Source: Ashinkailepas kermadecensis
Taxonomy: Eukaryota; Arthropoda; Thecostraca; Neolepadidae
DNA length: 64,000 bases
Assembly: GCA_034440615.1 (NCBI GenBank)
Contig: JAOTOM010005144.1
Coordinates: 1,110,501-1,174,500, forward strand
Direction: 5' to 3'
In this document: in pieces, positions 41,567-53,581 of the stretch
How the letters are laid out: the number at the start of each line of letters is the position of its first letter
Position numbering within the stretch: position 1 is the first letter of the stretch
Program-made: the position numbers and the translations under genes
The notes under the pieces: model-generated
Seen by the model: the letters and a program-made list of their open reading frames with translations, nothing else
The model's database searches: none
Told to the model about the DNA's origin: nothing

Positions 41567-44489
41567 TGCAGACACCCACCACTGAATTCTTGCTCCAATG
41601 GAATACGAGGTCTCTCATATCCCATTGGGCAGAATTCAAGGAATATATAATCAAAAATAAACCATTGATTGCCGCCGTTCAGGAGACCAGATGGCGCGAC
41701 AATGATCCATATAATTTTAATATCTCTGGCTATACCCTCTACTTCCAAAACAGAAAGTGTACATCCCGCGGCGGCGGGGTAGCCCTATTCGTTTCCAACA
41801 CCCTTCTTTATAGCCCAATCACCATTCTCAATTACCTGAATTTTATTGCAGTATCCGTCAAACTTGCACAACTGGAACTCACTGTACCTTCCCTCTATCT
41901 TCCACCTACGCATACACTATCTCTAACCTCTATAACCAATCTCTTTGGTCTCCCCCCCACACCCCTGTTTGGTGCTTGGATACCTCAACGCCCACCACCA
42001 GGCATGAGGTTGTCACACCACATCTCAGCGCAGACAACACACTGAAACACTCCTCAACACCCACCACCAGGCATGAGGTTGTCACACCACATCTCAGCGC
42101 AGACAACACATTGAAACACTCCTCAACACCCACCACCAGGCATGAGGTTGTCACACCACATCTCAGCGCAGACAACACATTGAAACACTCCTCAACACCC
42201 ACCACCAGGCATGAGGTTGTCACACCACATCTCAGCGCAGACAACACATTGAAACACTCCTCAACACCCACCACCAGGCATGAGGTTGTCACACCACATC
42301 TCAGCGCAGACAACACATTGAAACACTCCTCAACACCCACCACCAGGCATGGGGTTGTCACACCACATCTCAGCGCAGACAACACATTGAAACACTCCTC
42401 AACACCCACCACCAGGCATGAGGTTGTCACACCACATCTCAGCGCAGACAACACATTGAAACACTCCTCAACACCCACCACCAGGCATGGGGTTGTCACA
42501 CCACATCTCAGCGCAGACAACACATTGAAACACTCCTCAACGCCCACCACCAGGCATGAGGTTGTCACACCACATCTCAGCGCAGACAACACATTGAAAC
42601 ACTCCTCAACGCCCACCACCAGGCATGGGGTTGTCACACCACATCTCAGCGCAGACAACACACTGAAACACTCCTCAACGCCCACCACCAGGCATGGGGT
42701 TGTCACACCACATCTCAGCGCAGACAACACACTGAAACACTCCTCAACACCCACCACCAGGCATGAGGTTGTCACACCACATCTCAGCGCAGACAACACA
42801 TTGAAACACTCCTCAACACCCACCACCAGGCATGGGGTTGTCACACCACATCTCAGCGCAGACAACACATTGAAACACTCCTCAACACCCACCATCAGGC
42901 ATGGGGTTGTCACACCACATCTCAGCGCAGACAACACATTGAAACACTCCTCAACACCCACCACCAGGCATGGAGGTTGTCACACCACATCTCAGCGCAG
43001 ACAACACATTGAAACACTCCTCAACGCCCACCACCAGGCATGGAGGTTGTCACACCACATCTCAGCGCAGACAACACATTGAAACACTCCTCAACGCCCA
43101 CCACCAGGCATGGGGTTGTCACACCACATCTCAGCGCAGACAACACACTGAAACACTCCTCAACGCCCACCACCAGGCATGGGGTTGTCACACCACATCT
43201 CAGCGCAGACAACACATTGAAACACTCCTCAACACCCACCACCAGGCATGGGGTTGTCACACCACATCTCAGCGCAGACAACACATTGAAACACTCCTCA
43301 ACACCCACCACCAGGCATGGGGTTGTCACACCACATCTCAGCGCAGACAACACACTGAAACACTCCTCAACACCCACCACCAGGCATGGGGTTGTCACAC
43401 CACATCTCAGCGCAGACAACACATTGAAACACTCCTCAACGCCCACCACCAGGCATGGGGTTGTCACACCACATCTCAGCGCAGACAACACATTGAAACA
43501 CTCCTCAACACCCACCACCAGGCATGGGGTTGTCACACCACATCTCAGCGCAGACAACACATTGAAACACTCCTCAACGCCCACCACCAGGCATGGGGTT
43601 GTCACACCACATCTCAGCGCAGACAACACATTGAAACACTCCTCAACACCCACCACCAGGCATGGGGTTGTCACACCACATCTCAGCGCCCACCACCAGG
43701 CATGGGGTTGTCACACCACATCTCAGCGCAGACAACACATTGAAACACTCCTCAACACCCACCACCAGGCATGGGGTTGTCACACCACATCTCAGCGCAG
43801 ACAACACATTGAAACACTCCTCAACGCCCACCACCAGGCATGGGGTTGTCACACCACATCTCAGCGCAGACAACACATTGAAACACTCCTCAACGCCCAC
43901 CACCAGGCATGGGGTTGTCACACCACATCTCAGCGCAGACAACACATTGAAACACTCCTCAACGCCCACCACCAGGCATGGGGTTGTCACACCACATCTC
44001 AGCGCAGACAACACATTGAAACACTCCTCAACGCCCACCACCAGGCATGAGGTTGTCACACCACATCTCAGCGCAGACAACACACTGAAACACTCCTCAA
44101 CGCCCACCACCAGGCATGAGGTTGTCACACCACATCTCAGCGCAGACAACACACTGAAACACTCCTCAACGCCCACCACCAGGCATGGGGTTGTCACACC
44201 ACATCTCAGCGCAGACAACACATTGAAACACTCCTCAACGCCCACCACCAGGCATGGGGTTGTCACACCACATCTCAGCGCAGACAACACATTGAAACAC
44301 TCCTCAACGCCCACCACCAGGCATGGGGTTGTCACACCACATCTCAGCGCAGACAACACATTGAAACACTCCTCAACGCCCACCACCAGGCATGGGGTTG
44401 TCACACCACATCTCAGCGCAGACAACACACTGAAACACTCCTCAACACCCACAGCATGGTCTTTTTAAATGACCAAACACCCACACACA
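41566..44489 (+). pseudogene. Fam1-E ORF2, endonuclease part with 69-bp expansion
   Basis: The start is MQTPTTEFLLQWNTRSL at 41,566. It is intact through AAVQETRW and RGGGVALFVSNTLL to TNLFGLPP, where a C run (41,951-41,960) shifts the frame just before the LVLGD catalytic block. The next coding segment, normally NAHHQAWGCHTTSPRGHHIETLLNT, is replaced by about 36 tandem copies. After the array the sequence returns to MVFLNDQTPTHT (about 44,455-44,489) and is cut by the TIR insertion. The endonuclease cannot be functional. Confidence 0.85.
41984..44450 (+). repeat. 69-bp minisatellite made from LINE endonuclease codons
   Basis: The unit is 23 codons (HHQAWGCHTTSQRRQHIETL plus LNT). The marker GGTTGTCAC occurs 36 times from 42,008 to 44,396: 34 intervals of 69 (two of them 70, at 42,967 and 43,037) and one of 40 at 43,666-43,706; the arithmetic closes exactly. 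In the unexpanded Fam1-A copy the unit is bounded by CTCAATGCCCACCA at 2,802 and CTCAACACCCAAAA at 2,871, 69 bases apart. Units differ by a few substitutions (GAGG/GGGG, ACACTG/ACACAT, AACACC/AACGCC). Long open frames on both strands here are by-products of the period being divisible by three. Confidence 0.97.
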
Positions 44490-44693
44490 CGTTAGGCGTC
44501 ATAAGCGGACATAATACCGGTGGCGCCGCTCTGGTGGTGGGTTTGTGAAGGAACACCACCAGAGTGGGCTTGCTTTTATTAATGCTATATTCTGGTTTCT
44601 AGACGAGGTGCAAGTAATTTCCAATGGTCCAATTTGAACAACATTGAAACTAGCTCTATTATGAAGTGTAGTTCGTTTTATTATCAAATCATT

Positions 44694-45240
44694 TCACCCT
44701 GTCACTTTGCCCTTAAAGTGAAATTGGAGCAATTGGCCACTCAACATCTTGTGATAAACACGTGTCATACATCTTCTGTGTGACGTCCTGACAATTTCCA
44801 ATGTTCTTAACTGAACGGAAATCGAACATGCTACATTTTTATATCATATTGGATAACTTCCATGAAGGTTTAACCCTGTCACTTTTGCACTCAATTCCAG
44901 AACTTGTATCCCAAATTATCACACTGCATCACTTTATATTGTATATCAGAAGTTCTACATTACCGAATTAATTTCCAATGGTCTTAAATAAACAGGCATA
45001 AAATCCGCTGCCTTCTGATGCCATACTCGAATACCTTTATAGATATCTAACCCTGTTATTTTTGCACTCAATTCCAGGATTTGTGTCTCAAATTATCACA
45101 TTGTATTACTTTTAATTGTATATCAGATGTTCTACATTAGCGAATTAATTTCCAATGGTCTCAAATATACCGGCATAAAATCAGCTGCCTTCTGATGCAA
45201 TACTCGACTACTTTTATAGATGCCTAACCCTGTCACTTCT
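44694..45240. repeat. 177-bp tandem repeat inside the TIR element
   Basis: Units begin with (T)AACCCTGTCACTTTTGCAC or a close variant at about 44,694 (diverged), 44,871, 45,048 and 45,225 (partial). Each contains AATTTCCAATGGTC and GCTGCCTTCTGATGC-like sequence. The two central units are about 85-90% alike by eye. The units are AT-rich and non-coding. Confidence 0.85.
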
Positions 45241-45648
45241 TACCTTTTGACATGGAGCTTTGCGACATTATTGACGTTCTGGCATGGCTCGATTACGTCA
45301 AGCGCCGATGGTTGCTGCCTAGATGATCCGTAGGGCCGTCGAGCGGTGGCACGATAGAAAGTAAAGTTCCGCCCTTCAACAATACTAAGCAACATCGGCT
45401 CTGCCACGCCAAAATGGTGTAGGAGAAATTCATGGTTGTAGATGCGTTCTTTCTCTTCAACGCCCATAAGCGTTATGTTCTTAAACAATTTCGCCAAAAT
45501 ATGTCGCCTCAACTCTAATGGTGGCGGAACTCATGCCAGGCACATCGTCTATCGTTTCAAATATGAAAATCTGCCTGTAACTTTGGCGTTGGGGCCCATT
45601 AACATTCAGGGAATAGGAATCCCGCGCCCCGTCATGTTATGAATGGCG

Positions 45649-45707
45649 GGCGGTTGGTGATGGGCCGGAGGCGGCCGGCGGCCGCCTCCGGCCCGTCACC
45701 AACCGCC
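45649..45707. repeat. 28-bp near-perfect hairpin inside the TIR element
   Basis: The left arm 45,649-45,676 and right arm 45,680-45,707 pair over 28 bases with one mismatch and a 3-nt loop. The arms contain GGGCCGGAGGCGGCC and its complement. It is a very GC-rich island in an otherwise AT-rich element. Confidence 0.92.
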
Positions 45708-46020
45708 GGCCGCCGGCCGTCTATGATGGAAAATAGTTCAAAAAGGAAATACGTAAAGTAACAATATGCGCAATAAGTCACTGCAAGTGACAATAAAATT
45801 GACGTCTGAAGGCAAGCAAACTTTCATAAATGCACTTCGCATCTTATTTTATGGAGACAGAGTCTTATAAATTGTAACTATATTCTTCGCGCACACACAG
45901 TAAGCATCCGGCACCGCTTGTCGGGGGCGCATGTTTCAGAGTTCTTGAATGGAACCTGTTTTCTTTCTTTACTGGAGACCTCCTCGATGTCCGCAGTAAC
46001 ATTGCGTCTGACGCCTAACG

Positions 46021-49000
46021 AACACAGACATCGCCCCGTTCCGACCGTCTGCCGTTGATCTCTCCATAGCCTCAGCTTCGATCTCACCCCTCTTCTCCTG
46101 GCATGTTCAACCCGATCCCCTTTTCAGTGATAACTTTCCCATCCACGTCACACTCGAACGCTCAGCCCAGTCTAGAGATCGTTTCTTCATACCCAACTGG
46201 AATGTTCGCAAAGCAAAATGGCCGTCTTTCACCCAGGAAATTGATAACCGTATCCCATCCCAGTCTCACCCCCCAATTTCGGCAGTGCTTGATACCATAT
46301 TACTCGCGGCAGAAAAACATGTACCCAAAACTCGTCGCTCCCCCGACCGTAAAACCGTGCCGTGGTGGAACGACGAATGCAAACGAGCTGTCGCCTCACG
46401 GCGGCGGGCTGAGCGGAAATTTCGGAAAAAACCTCACAGTACAAAACATGGTAGAAGCCCGCGAGGCAAAACTACGCTGTCATCAAGTTATTATTTCGGT
46501 AAAAAAAACACAGCTGGTAGCGAAAACTATATTCCATAACTCTATTCCAACACATTCAACCGATTCACTCCCCTCTCCTAAATCTGGAACCAACTTCGCT
46601 CTTTCACCAACGGCAGAACCCCACACCGTCCATTCCCACAACTGACAATTAACCAACAGAACATAACAGAACTAACCGCCGTCGCGGAACACTTCGCCAC
46701 TTATTACTCTGACATCTCTTCCAACACTCAATACTCACAACAAACCACCTCCTTCCTTCGCGACACTCTTGCCACTTGTCACTTCGGCTCTGACAACTCT
46801 GAACCCTACAACGCCCCCTTCATCCTCTACGAACTAAATGTATCCCTCTCAAAGGTATCCAATACGGAAGTTGGACCTGATCGATTAACATACCTCTCCT
46901 TTCAAAATCTATCTGATCCCGGTAAAGACAACCTCCTCTCGGCACTGAACCAACTATGGACTGACGGCACTTTCCCTCCCTCTTGGTCTACTAGTACTAT
47001 CATCCCTATTCCTAAGCCTTCCAAACCTCGACATCTTCATTCTAGCTATCGACCTATCTCTCCCACTAGTTGTGCTTGCAAAATGTTTGAGCACATGGTC
47101 AATGGACGAATCTATCTCCATTGACTATCTCGAAAACAACAAAATTATCTCCCCATTTCAGAGTGGCTTCCGACCAAAGCGAAGCACTACTGACAACCTA
47201 ATCGAAATTGTAGATTCAATCCAGCGTGGTTTCGCGACAATATCCGAAGCTATCGCGCTTTTTTAGACCTAAAATCCGCGTTTAACAAAGTACACAGTTC
47301 TGCCCTTCTTATTAAATTACATCGAATTGGTATCAAGGGCAGAATGGCCACCTTCATTACCAATTTTCTAGAACATCGCTCCTTCGTCGTCCTCTGCGGC
47401 AACATCCATTCCAGGCCCCACACCATTGATCAAGGCGTCCCGCAAGGCAGCGTACTATCTCCAACCCTCTTTCTGATTATGATCAACGACGCATTAGAAC
47501 AACTTCCCCTAATTTCTCCCATACAAAAATATTCTCTCTAAGCTGATGATTTGGGTATTTTGTGTACGCACCCATCGGCAGATTTAGCGAATCACGTTAT
47601 CCAACTCGCCATGAAACACATTGATTCATGGTGCTCCCTCTGGAGGCTACAGATCTCCCCCACAAAATCGGTCACTATGCTCTTTTCCCGGCTTCCCAGG
47701 CACATCCCGTATAGTAAACCGCTCCGCTATCGCGATCAAATTATCCCCCTCCAAACCTCCTTCAAATATCTCGGAATTATCCTCGACAAAGGATTTTAGT
47801 TTGGCCCCCACATCACCTATATTAAACAGCGCTGTGCTGTTCGACTTAATATCCTGCGCTCCATCTCCGGTCGCGACTGGGGTGCAGACAGGACGACTTT
47901 TTACCAAAATGTACATTGCATTGATTCGTTCAATCCTGGAATACAATGCGATTCTCTTCGATCATATATATCCAACACTCACCAAGTCACTGAAATGCCC
48001 ACAAAATCACGCACTCCGCCTCATGACCGGAGCACACTGCACCACACCCACCACCAGTCTCCGGGGTGAGACCAACCTCCCTAGCCTACAACAACGCAGA
48101 ACACTACAACTCGTTAGATACCACTTCAGGACAACAACACAGCTAAATCACCCCTCCAATGTCGCATGGACTAAATCCCCAGTTCGGCGTTCCAAAAACA
48201 AAAATAAATACAGCATTGCCATTCACTTGAAGCAGGTTCTCACATCCACACTGAATTTTCCGGAGGTTACCCCTGACCGAGCTCCCCCCCCCCCCTTTCC
48301 CATTTTGGCACATGAAACACCCCACACTCGTGTATCTCTTTAGGCACAATAAAATCCTGCTCACCCCATTGAAGTCCAAGTTAAGTTTTTTTTAACATCA
48401 TGAGGCCCACCCACAACACACCTTCTTTTGCACGGACGGCTCACGTACCAGCCGGCAGCCGAATGGTACGGCAGCCGCCTGGTGCGGTGGGCCCGACACT
48501 GAGAACTAGTCGCCATACTTACTTTCCTCCGACACATCCCTGCGCAACACATCACTACCCCTACTACAATATGCACTGACTCACGATCCTCCGTGGACGC
48601 CCTCGCGGCACTACACAATACCACGCACCCCACGCTCCACGCCATCCGACACCTCTACAATGACAACCACGCATACCTTCAGCTCACCCTGCTCTGGGTC
48701 CCCGGACATAGGGGCATCCTGGGAAACGAAAGGGTAGATGGTCTCGCCCGCGCTGTGATCGACCTCCCCGCTAACAATGGAGCTCCGGTGCCCCCCGGGG
48801 ATCTTCTATCCCTCACAAATAATTTATTAAAACAATGTATTCAGGCCTGCTGGTCACACAACACCACACACCTACACGCTATCAATCCCACACTCTCCAG
48901 CTGGCCCTCCTCCAACCAGCACACTCGTTTGAACGAGGTGGTACTCGCCAAACTTCGCCTCGGACACACCAAATTGACACACGATTCTATTTTTCATCGA

Positions 49001-49216
49001 CCACACCGCCTTCCACTTTGAAGCACATGTCACGTCCGCATTACTGCCAGCCATGTCTTATTTAACTTTCCAGCATATGCTCATCACCGTCGCGATATCA
49101 TCCAGTATTTCAGGAGCATCCATTCACAACTTTCGCTTCGAGCTCTCCTCGGGAATGAGCACCTTGAGTTACTTTTCCGCTTTCTACAAGACACCAGACT
49201 CTCCGAACTGATCTAA
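46021..49216 (+). pseudogene. Fam1-E ORF2, remainder: endonuclease end, RT, RNase H
   Basis: It resumes at TDIAPFRPSAVDLSIASAS, with SDNFPIHV where SDH is expected. The linker WWNDECKRAV lies at about 46,361. RT motifs are GPDRLTYLSFQ, YRPISPTSC, SGFRPKRSTTDN (about 47,162), KSAFNKVH, QGVPQGSVLSPTLF (about 47,433) and a catalytic block reading stop-ADDLGIL (TAA at 47,539 in place of Tyr). RNase H has FCTDGSRT (about 48,428), a short deletion before ELVAIL, CTDSRSSVDAL and WVPGHRGILGNERVD. The end is NEHLELLFRFLQDTRLSELI with TAA at 49,214-49,216. Frameshifts and stops are numerous (about 46,645, 47,120, 47,260, 47,800, 48,345). It is an old, dead copy. Confidence 0.87.
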
Positions 49217-49840
49217 GCCTTTGTTGCACTTACCTGATCCAAGTGTGAATAGTATGATGTGAAGTTAAAAGTTATATGACACGCGCTACACTCCTCACTG
49301 GCTGTATGACTCCGCTACACACCCCTTCCTCTTCGAAGTCGCAAAACACATACATATAAGTTATCTCACACTAGGTAGACAGGAACCGATCCAATTTGGC
49401 CAAAACGGACGGAGTTCCTTATAAATTACGCTTGGCTTTCACCTACGGGTTTCCCAAGCAGCTTGGTTTTCCCATTTTTAGGGGTTTACAAGCTTTAACT
49501 TTACATACACCGACACATACAAGGTCGGGCCTGAATCCCACGACTCGCTCTGGGTGCCAGGCCTCCGCTTCGCTTCGCTTCAGGTCTCATGTGGGCAATG
49601 GAGCCTCTCCGTAGGCTGTGAAGCTGCCCACCCTCCAAATGTCCTTCCATTGTTATGATTGTATGTATGTATATCTCAACATGTACCTGTTTGCCATGTA
49701 TGTATCGTCCCTCTACGCCATGTTTCTTGTTTGACGGCATCTCTCCTTTCTTGCTTAATTGATATAACCGGATGTCACATAAGCCGGATTCTTTAACGCA
49801 ACAATCTCTAGCAGATGGCACTTTGCCTCAGATAAAGATT
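49217..49840 (+). other. Fam1-E 3' UTR
   Basis: It aligns with 6,100-6,640 and with 27,918-28,110 plus 30,684-31,032. Shared blocks include TTTCACACTAGGTAG-like sequence, CCGATCCAATTTGGC, TACGGGTTT.CCAAGC.GCTTGG (an inverted repeat that may form a hairpin), a TGTATGTA-rich tract and ACATAAGCCGGAT. It ends with GATGGCACTTTGCCTC and an AT-rich tail. Confidence 0.8.
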
Positions 49841-50599
49841 TATGGATTTTTTTTTCACCATTAGACCTTTTGATGCGTACATCCCGTTTCAACGTCAACT
49901 TTTGAAAACTCTCGCACGTCTGCCGCCAACCCCTACTCAACGTCATCTATATTGAGTCCTTCGTTCAAGTGCCCTCGCTTCGTCGACAGTCGACCGCAAG
50001 AGACCGACCGACTTGCCGCCGCCAGCCAGCCTGCCACCAACACACCATACACATACACACATAGCTACACACCACAACACCTCCGGACTCAAGCTCTCCA
50101 TCCTTACACTGAACCTCGCACCTTCCGTTACTCCTTGCCTCTTGCCTCTTCACTTCTACGACTTTGTCTACCCACCAAGACCTCCCAAGGCTTCGACTTC
50201 ATCTAGACCTTAATCTTCAGCTACGTGCTACCTGCTTCTACGCTTCTGTGACGTCATCTTCTACAACTTACGGTCAGTCCAGCGGTACTGCCATCCTTCC
50301 CACCTCGGGATTCCCCCAACCCACCCCCGGGTCTCCCTCTAGTGCCTTCTGCACGATATTTTCTTCTCTTTCTAAACGTGCTCCCTTCAAGCACAGTTTC
50401 CGATTTCTTTGTGTTTTCTTCTACTTCATCTGCCCTACTTTTACAACCTGTCAGGCTTTCTTCACGCCCTTCCGGACCCTCCGCCTGTAACCTGTACCGT
50501 ACTGTTCACCTTGTAACACACACCTGACACCTGTTCACTCTCTTCTCAACACCACACGCAACATTAACACGTACAACACATATACAAGCAACACCCACC

Positions 50600-51840
50600 A
50601 TGAACACCACTGCAACACACACCGGTGAGTTCTTTCTCTGCCGCCGGGGCGACGGGAATCCTATGGGCTCCCTGGACCCCTGAATGGTGGAGGAAGAACT
50701 CACCAAGCACACGGGAGCGTCCCTACACGCCAAACAAATCAGATCGGGGGCGCTCCTTATTCAGGCAAATGACAACATTGATGGCCGGATTCTTCCGACC
50801 ATCCACTACATACACCACACACCAGTCTGCATTACACCTGCAACCTACCTGAACACGTCCCAAGGCACCATTCTTGCACCCGAGCTGGCTGGTATGTCGA
50901 CGGGGAACCTGGCCCTCAAGCTGGAGGACCAGGGCGTCTCCGCGGCTTACAGACCACCCCCCTCCCACCAGACCAGGACACACAGCATCACACGTCATCA
51001 TCGTCACCTTCAACACCCGTACACCCCCCAACACACCTCCACGCCGGGTACATCCGCTACACCGTTAAGCCACGCGCACCCCTCCCTCGGCGCTGTCAAA
51101 AGTGCCAGCACTATGGTCACTCCAAGGGGGGGATGGGGGTGCCGTGCCACCTCCGACACTTGTGCCAGGTGCTCAAAACAACACAGCACAGACTCATGCA
51201 CTAGTGACGAGCTGTGCTGCGCCGCCTGCGGGGGAGCCACGTGGCCTGGGACAGGACCTGCTTTTCGTGGGCGATGGAGCGCAACATCCTGCGCCTCGTC
51301 CACCTAGAGGGCTGGTCTTTGCCCCGGGCCAGGGCGTGGTGGTCCGACCCGCAGTCGGCGTGGCCGGCTCGCCGCACAGAGCCGGAGACACACCGACAAA
51401 CACCACCGCCACCAACATGCACAGAATACCCGTCTCTGCCAACACCCACTCCCACCAAGCAAAAACACACCAAGAACGCCGGCACACAAACGGATCAAAC
51501 ACAACTGCAGCACACATCAACACCCACCAACACCACCGCTCACAAGACACGACCCCCAGCACCAGTAATCACCGCAACCTACCGCCCAGCAGAGCAACCG
51601 CCGCCACCACTGCCAGCACGCCAACCGGCACCCACCCCACCCTCACAACCCCCACCACCACTGACCTACCAACCATCCTCACCATCACCACAAACATCAC
51701 CCGCATCCGACGTATCGGCACAGCACCCACCTCACACAGACCAGGGCACGACAGAAACCGAAAACCACTCAGACACAGAACAATACTCCACCGACTCAGA
51801 AATCACAGCACCCTACGCTCAAGAGCCCCTTACTACATAA
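50600..51840 (+). pseudogene. Fam2-B ORF1 (gag-like, zinc knuckles)
   Basis: The start is MNTTATHTGEFFLCRRGDG at 50,600, after a leader with no other good ATG context. A TGA at about 50,681 interrupts; MVEEELTKHTGASLHAKQIR and a folded region ending KLEDQGVSAAYRP follow. After a frame change near 50,955 come HAGYIRYTVKPRAP and the knuckles: CQKCQHYGHSKGGMGVPC (about 51,095, with an unusual insertion in a G run), CARCSKQHSTDSC and CAACGG. A long Pro/Thr-rich tail (51,380-51,837) ends with an acidic, Ser-rich DTEQYSTDSE. The TAA at 51,838-51,840 overlaps the ORF2 ATG as TAATG. It resembles Fam1 ORF1 in layout but not closely in sequence. Confidence 0.75.
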
Positions 51841-53581
51841 TGCCAAAAAGACCAGCTAAAAGTAGTACCAAAAGACAACACTCACTTAAGAAACCACTCA
51901 CACGGGCATACACCAACAATACATACACCAACATACACCAACAATAAACACCATACTTCAATGGAACACACACGGACTAATTAGACACTGGCATTAATTC
52001 AAACATTACGCACTACAAACAAACCCCACAGCACTATGCATTCAAGAAACACACTTCCAACCCGAAGACCACTACCAATTCAACATTTCTCACAACACAC
52101 TACACAGACAAGATACACACAACACACACAGATCAGGCGGTGTTTGCACAAACATAAGGAAAACCACACCTCACCGCCTAATACACTTCAACACCACAGC
52201 AGACATTCTACTCACTGAAATACACATATACAACCATACCTACACACTAATCAACATATACGACCCCCCCCTCACGAAACACAGAAACTCTCTCGGAATT
52301 AAATAAAGCACTTGACCAAATTACCACGCCAGTCATAATAACAGGGTATTTCAATTCACATCACCCACTACTGGACACTCGCACAACACAACCTAACCAC
52401 CGAGCACTCACACTCATCACACTAGCCAACCAACACAACCTCACCGTACTCAACACAGGTTCACCAACCTATCTCGTCCCAATTACCGCTCGTCACCTCC
52501 CGACGACACCAGACGTTACCCTTACATCCTCACGCATATCTCTCTCCCTATCCTGGGCATCCGATTCCGATCCTTACTTCAGCGATCATGCACCCATAAC
52601 CATTACCTTCAACCAAATCCCGATCACCGGCCCACCCATTCCCCCATCTGGCCGATGGAACTTTAAAAAAGCATCCTGGACTCCCTTCTCAGAGTCCTTA
52701 ACCGCACAAATAGCCCACAACCCACACCTCTCACCAGAACAATTCGCCGATATCCTTCTCACTACAGCACACTAACACATACCATAAACAAAACCACGCC
52801 ACCAACACAAACCTCGCGCGGCTCCCTGGTGGAACGACGAATGCCACCGGGCAATCCGCGCAAGGAACCATGCACGACACAATATACAAACAACACAATG
52901 CACTGTAAACGAACCATCAAAAAGGCTAGAAAGAACTCTTGGAATACATTCTGTAATCAACCAAATCAAATCAATCAACCAAACACCCCCTCAATCCCAA
53001 AATACTGCACATACACAACACACTAAACAACCGACTACGGCCACTTCTACTTTGGATACCAAGTCACACAAACATACAAGGCAACGCACACGCAGACACC
53101 GAAGCAAACATAGCCACCACACTGCAACAAACCACACACTGCCCACTCTCACAATCCGACCACTACCCCACAATACACCAGGCAATCAACAAACACATTC
53201 AACAAACAATGGGACGCAGCGAGAACACAACTCCACGATATACACCCAAAACACGAGCACTGGCACACAATCAATTAAAACACCAGATTCAAAGAAAGGA
53301 TACTGACACGACTACGCATTGGACACACAGCACTCATACACTCTTACCTCCCTTCGAACCAGCCACGACCACAATGCACAACATGTCACCGAACACTTAC
53401 AATCAAGCATATCCTCATACACTGCACCAAATACACCAACCAAAGACAGCATATCACAAACTACTGCACCACAAACAACATCCCACTAAACCTCACCACT
53501 CTTCTCAACAATGAACATCCAACTCTACAGGAACATAACTTCCACTTCCTCTCTATTACACGCATACTGGAACAACTGTGA
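51840..53581 (+). pseudogene. Fam2-B ORF2: endonuclease and RNase H end, RT deleted
   Basis: It starts MPKRPAKSSTKRQHS at 51,840; after a shift near 51,945 the endonuclease begins ILQWNTHGLIRHW. It has CIQETHF (about 52,045), ITGYFNSHHPLLD where GDFN is expected (catalytic Asp changed to Tyr), and FSDHAPITI (about 52,583). The linker WWNDECHRAI is at about 52,831. Near 52,975 the sequence jumps from the linker to the second half of RNase H (ILHIHN, WIPSHTNIQGNAHAD at about 53,050-53,095). Fam2-A has about 1.7 kb of RT and RNase H in that place. The end is ITRILEQL with TGA at 53,579-53,581. Several frameshifts are present. Confidence 0.82.

Larger units (their letters stand above)
44490..46020. 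mobile_element. 1.53-kb insertion with 12-bp terminal inverted repeats
   Basis: CGTTAGGCGTCA at 44,490-44,501 is matched by its reverse complement at 46,009-46,020; a further GCGGACAT follows each end at a slightly different offset. It splits Fam1-E ORF2 cleanly. It encodes no recognisable transposase, so it is a non-autonomous DNA element of unknown superfamily. Inside are three ~177-bp tandem units (44,694-45,225) and a strong 28-bp hairpin (45,649-45,707). The target is CA-rich and the duplication length cannot be fixed by eye; at most one or a few bases are repeated. Confidence 0.85.
39390..49840 (+). mobile_element. Fam1-E: most complete LINE copy, with three secondary expansions or insertions
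   Basis: In order: leader (39,390-39,938), ORF1 (39,939-41,260), an amplified ORF1/ORF2 junction (41,240-41,565), ORF2 endonuclease (41,566-41,985), a 69-bp array (41,984-44,450), a 1.53-kb TIR insertion (44,490-46,020), the rest of ORF2 (46,021-49,216) and the 3' UTR (49,217-49,840). Endonuclease coding stops at CCAAACACCCACACACA on the left of the insertion and resumes with AACACAGACATCGCC on its right, exactly as in the other copies. This shows the two halves are one element. Without the extras it would be about 6.2-6.5 kb. Confidence 0.88.

Noticed and set aside
41976..44468. Open frames of 217-368 codons on both strands across the 69-bp array
   Set aside because: They exist only because the 69-bp period is divisible by three. 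The peptide is the repeated endonuclease segment or its antisense, not a new protein.
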